A DNA stretch of 7,161 nucleotides. Origin: S012-113 sp039714715 (GTDB taxonomy: Bacteria; Bacteroidota; Bacteroidia; Cytophagales; Cyclobacteriaceae). The position numbers were made by a program, and so were the translations under genes. Every line of letters starts with the position of its first letter. Within the stretch, counting starts at the first letter, position 1. Positions 6,741 through 7,161 of the stretch are shown here, piece after piece. The stretch covers positions 1-7,161 of the forward strand of contig JBDLIU010000232.1 of NCBI GenBank assembly GCA_039714715.1, written 5' to 3'. The notes under the pieces are model-generated. The model had not been told where the DNA came from. It did no database searches and saw only the letters and a list, made by a program, of their open reading frames with translations.

Positions 6741-6801
6741 TCAGTAATCAGTTTGCCAGCAGTCAGTAAGCGCCGATTATCGATAACTGATAACCGATAA
6801 T
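6737..6801. repeat. degenerate 7-bp-period repeats with an inverted repeat
   Basis: Two short arrays share a 7-bp period. The left one has two identical GTAATCA units (6737-6743, 6744-6750) followed by decayed units with CAGT cores up to about 6770. The right one has three adjacent units of the form AYYGATA (6779-6799), preceded by a 5-of-7 match at 6772-6778. The left units read on the minus strand as TGATTAC, so both arrays contain a TGAT core, in opposite orientation. ATTATCG (6776-6782) and CGATAAT (6795-6801) make a perfect 7-bp inverted repeat with a 12-nt loop. The first unit contains the adenosyltransferase stop codon. It resembles short tandem intergenic repeats known from several bacterial genomes; a role as terminator is possible but there is no T-run directly after it. 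Confidence 0.6.
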
Positions 6802-6806
6802 TAACA

Positions 6807-6838
6807 TTAGTATTCCTATACCTTTTTCTGTAATTTTG
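6807..6838 (+). promoter_or_regulatory. candidate Bacteroidota-type promoter of ilvE
   Basis: TAATTTTG (6831-6838) matches the Bacteroidota -7 consensus TAnnTTTG exactly. TTAG (6807-6810), a one-mismatch version of the TTTG -33 element, lies 20 nt upstream, within the usual spacing. Transcription would start near 6843-6845 and give a leader of about 33 nt before the ATG at 6878. The heptad repeats sit immediately upstream. Confidence 0.5.
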
Positions 6839-6865
6839 TTGAAGTAATTTTTAGCATAATTAACC

Positions 6866-6869
6866 AAGG
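6866..6869 (+). promoter_or_regulatory. ribosome binding site of ilvE
   Basis: AAGG lies 8 nt before the ATG at 6878. It is one of the few well-placed Shine-Dalgarno-like sequences in this window and supports that start codon. Confidence 0.5.
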
Positions 6870-6877
6870 TACAAACC

Positions 6878-7161
6878 ATGAATATTCAGTATAATAAGGT
6901 GGCGAAATCCAGGATATCAGAAATGGATTTTCATAATATTGACTTTGCCAAACAATATTCCGACCATATGTTTATTGCGGATTATTATGATGGAGAATGG
7001 AAAGATTTCAGGATTGTACCATACGACAATATAAGCATTAGCCCTGCTAATCCTGCTATTCATTATGGTCAGTCTGTATTTGAAGGTTTAAAAGCCTATA
7101 AGAATCCGGATGGAGAGGTGTTAATCTTCAGGCCAGAGATGAATTATCACCGGATAAACAA
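6878..7161 (+). CDS. ilvE: branched-chain amino acid aminotransferase, 5' part (runs off the window)
   Basis: A fold-type IV, PLP-dependent transaminase that interconverts Leu, Ile and Val with their 2-oxo acids using 2-oxoglutarate/glutamate, in the cytoplasm. The frame is open from ATG 6878 to the right edge, giving 94 complete codons of an expected 350 or so. The N-terminal domain is typical of the BCAT group: MFIADYYDGEWKD at 31-43, SPANPAIHYGQSVFEGLKAY at 55-74, and DGEVLIFRPEMNYHRIN at 78-94. The lysine that binds PLP lies beyond the window, so catalytic completeness cannot be judged. The start is supported by an AAGG 8 nt upstream and by a promoter-like box at 6831-6838, so this gene probably has its own transcript, separate from the adenosyltransferase. 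D-amino acid transaminase and aminodeoxychorismate lyase share the fold, but the HYGQSVFEGLKAY block and the N-terminal length favour a branched-chain enzyme. Confidence 0.9.
   Translation, partial: MNIQYNKVAKSRISEMDFHNIDFAKQYSDHMFIADYYDGEWKDFRIVPYDNISISPANPAIHYGQSVFEGLKAYKNPDGEVLIFRPEMNYHRIN

Noticed and set aside
6737..6801. CRISPR array
   Set aside because: The units are only 7 bp, directly adjacent and degenerate, with no spacers of constant length.
6737..6801. Strong intrinsic terminator of the ABC-adenosyltransferase unit
   Set aside because: The inverted repeat is only 7 bp with a 12-nt loop and no T-run follows at once; the next T-run (6823-6827) is too far away.

Overview
This AT-rich window carries seven intact or partial genes that can be placed with confidence, plus one uncertain gene tail at the left edge. 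All are on the + strand. The organism is most likely a member of Bacteroidota, probably a Cytophagales-type bacterium. That is inferred from the AT-rich coding style, mostly absent or weak Shine-Dalgarno sequences, a promoter-like TAnnTTTG box before ilvE, and the protein styles. No rRNA or marker gene in the window proves it.

Layout: (1) 1-104 is the probable 3' tail of an unrecognised gene. (2) 185-1177 is a zinc-independent MDR-family (quinone oxidoreductase/YogA-like) oxidoreductase, followed by an AT-only hairpin that may end its transcript. (3) 1251-5328 is a tight three-gene operon: a PlsC-type 1-acyl-glycerol-3-phosphate acyltransferase, GatC of the tRNA amidotransferase, and a 986-residue protein with about 11 membrane helices and a long TPR-like C-terminal half. 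Both junctions are ATGA overlaps, so translation is probably coupled. A hairpin plus T-run follows the operon. (4) 5453-6740 holds a MacB/LolD-type ABC ATPase without a permease beside it, and 16 nt later a PduO-type cob(I)alamin adenosyltransferase. (5) 6737-6801 is a pair of short degenerate arrays with a 7-bp period, overlapping the adenosyltransferase stop codon. (6) 6831-6838 is a promoter-like box, followed by the 5' part of a branched-chain aminotransferase gene that runs off the right edge.

Most of this is ordinary chromosomal housekeeping: phospholipid synthesis, tRNA-dependent amidation, cofactor adenosylation, branched-chain amino acid metabolism and ABC export or lipoprotein release. 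There is no transposase, integrase, phage gene, CRISPR array, tRNA or rRNA. The one element that is not readily explained is the large membrane/TPR protein locked into the plsC-gatC operon. Its predicted topology puts the whole TPR solenoid outside the cytoplasmic membrane. The heptad repeats after the adenosyltransferase gene are the second item worth a closer look.
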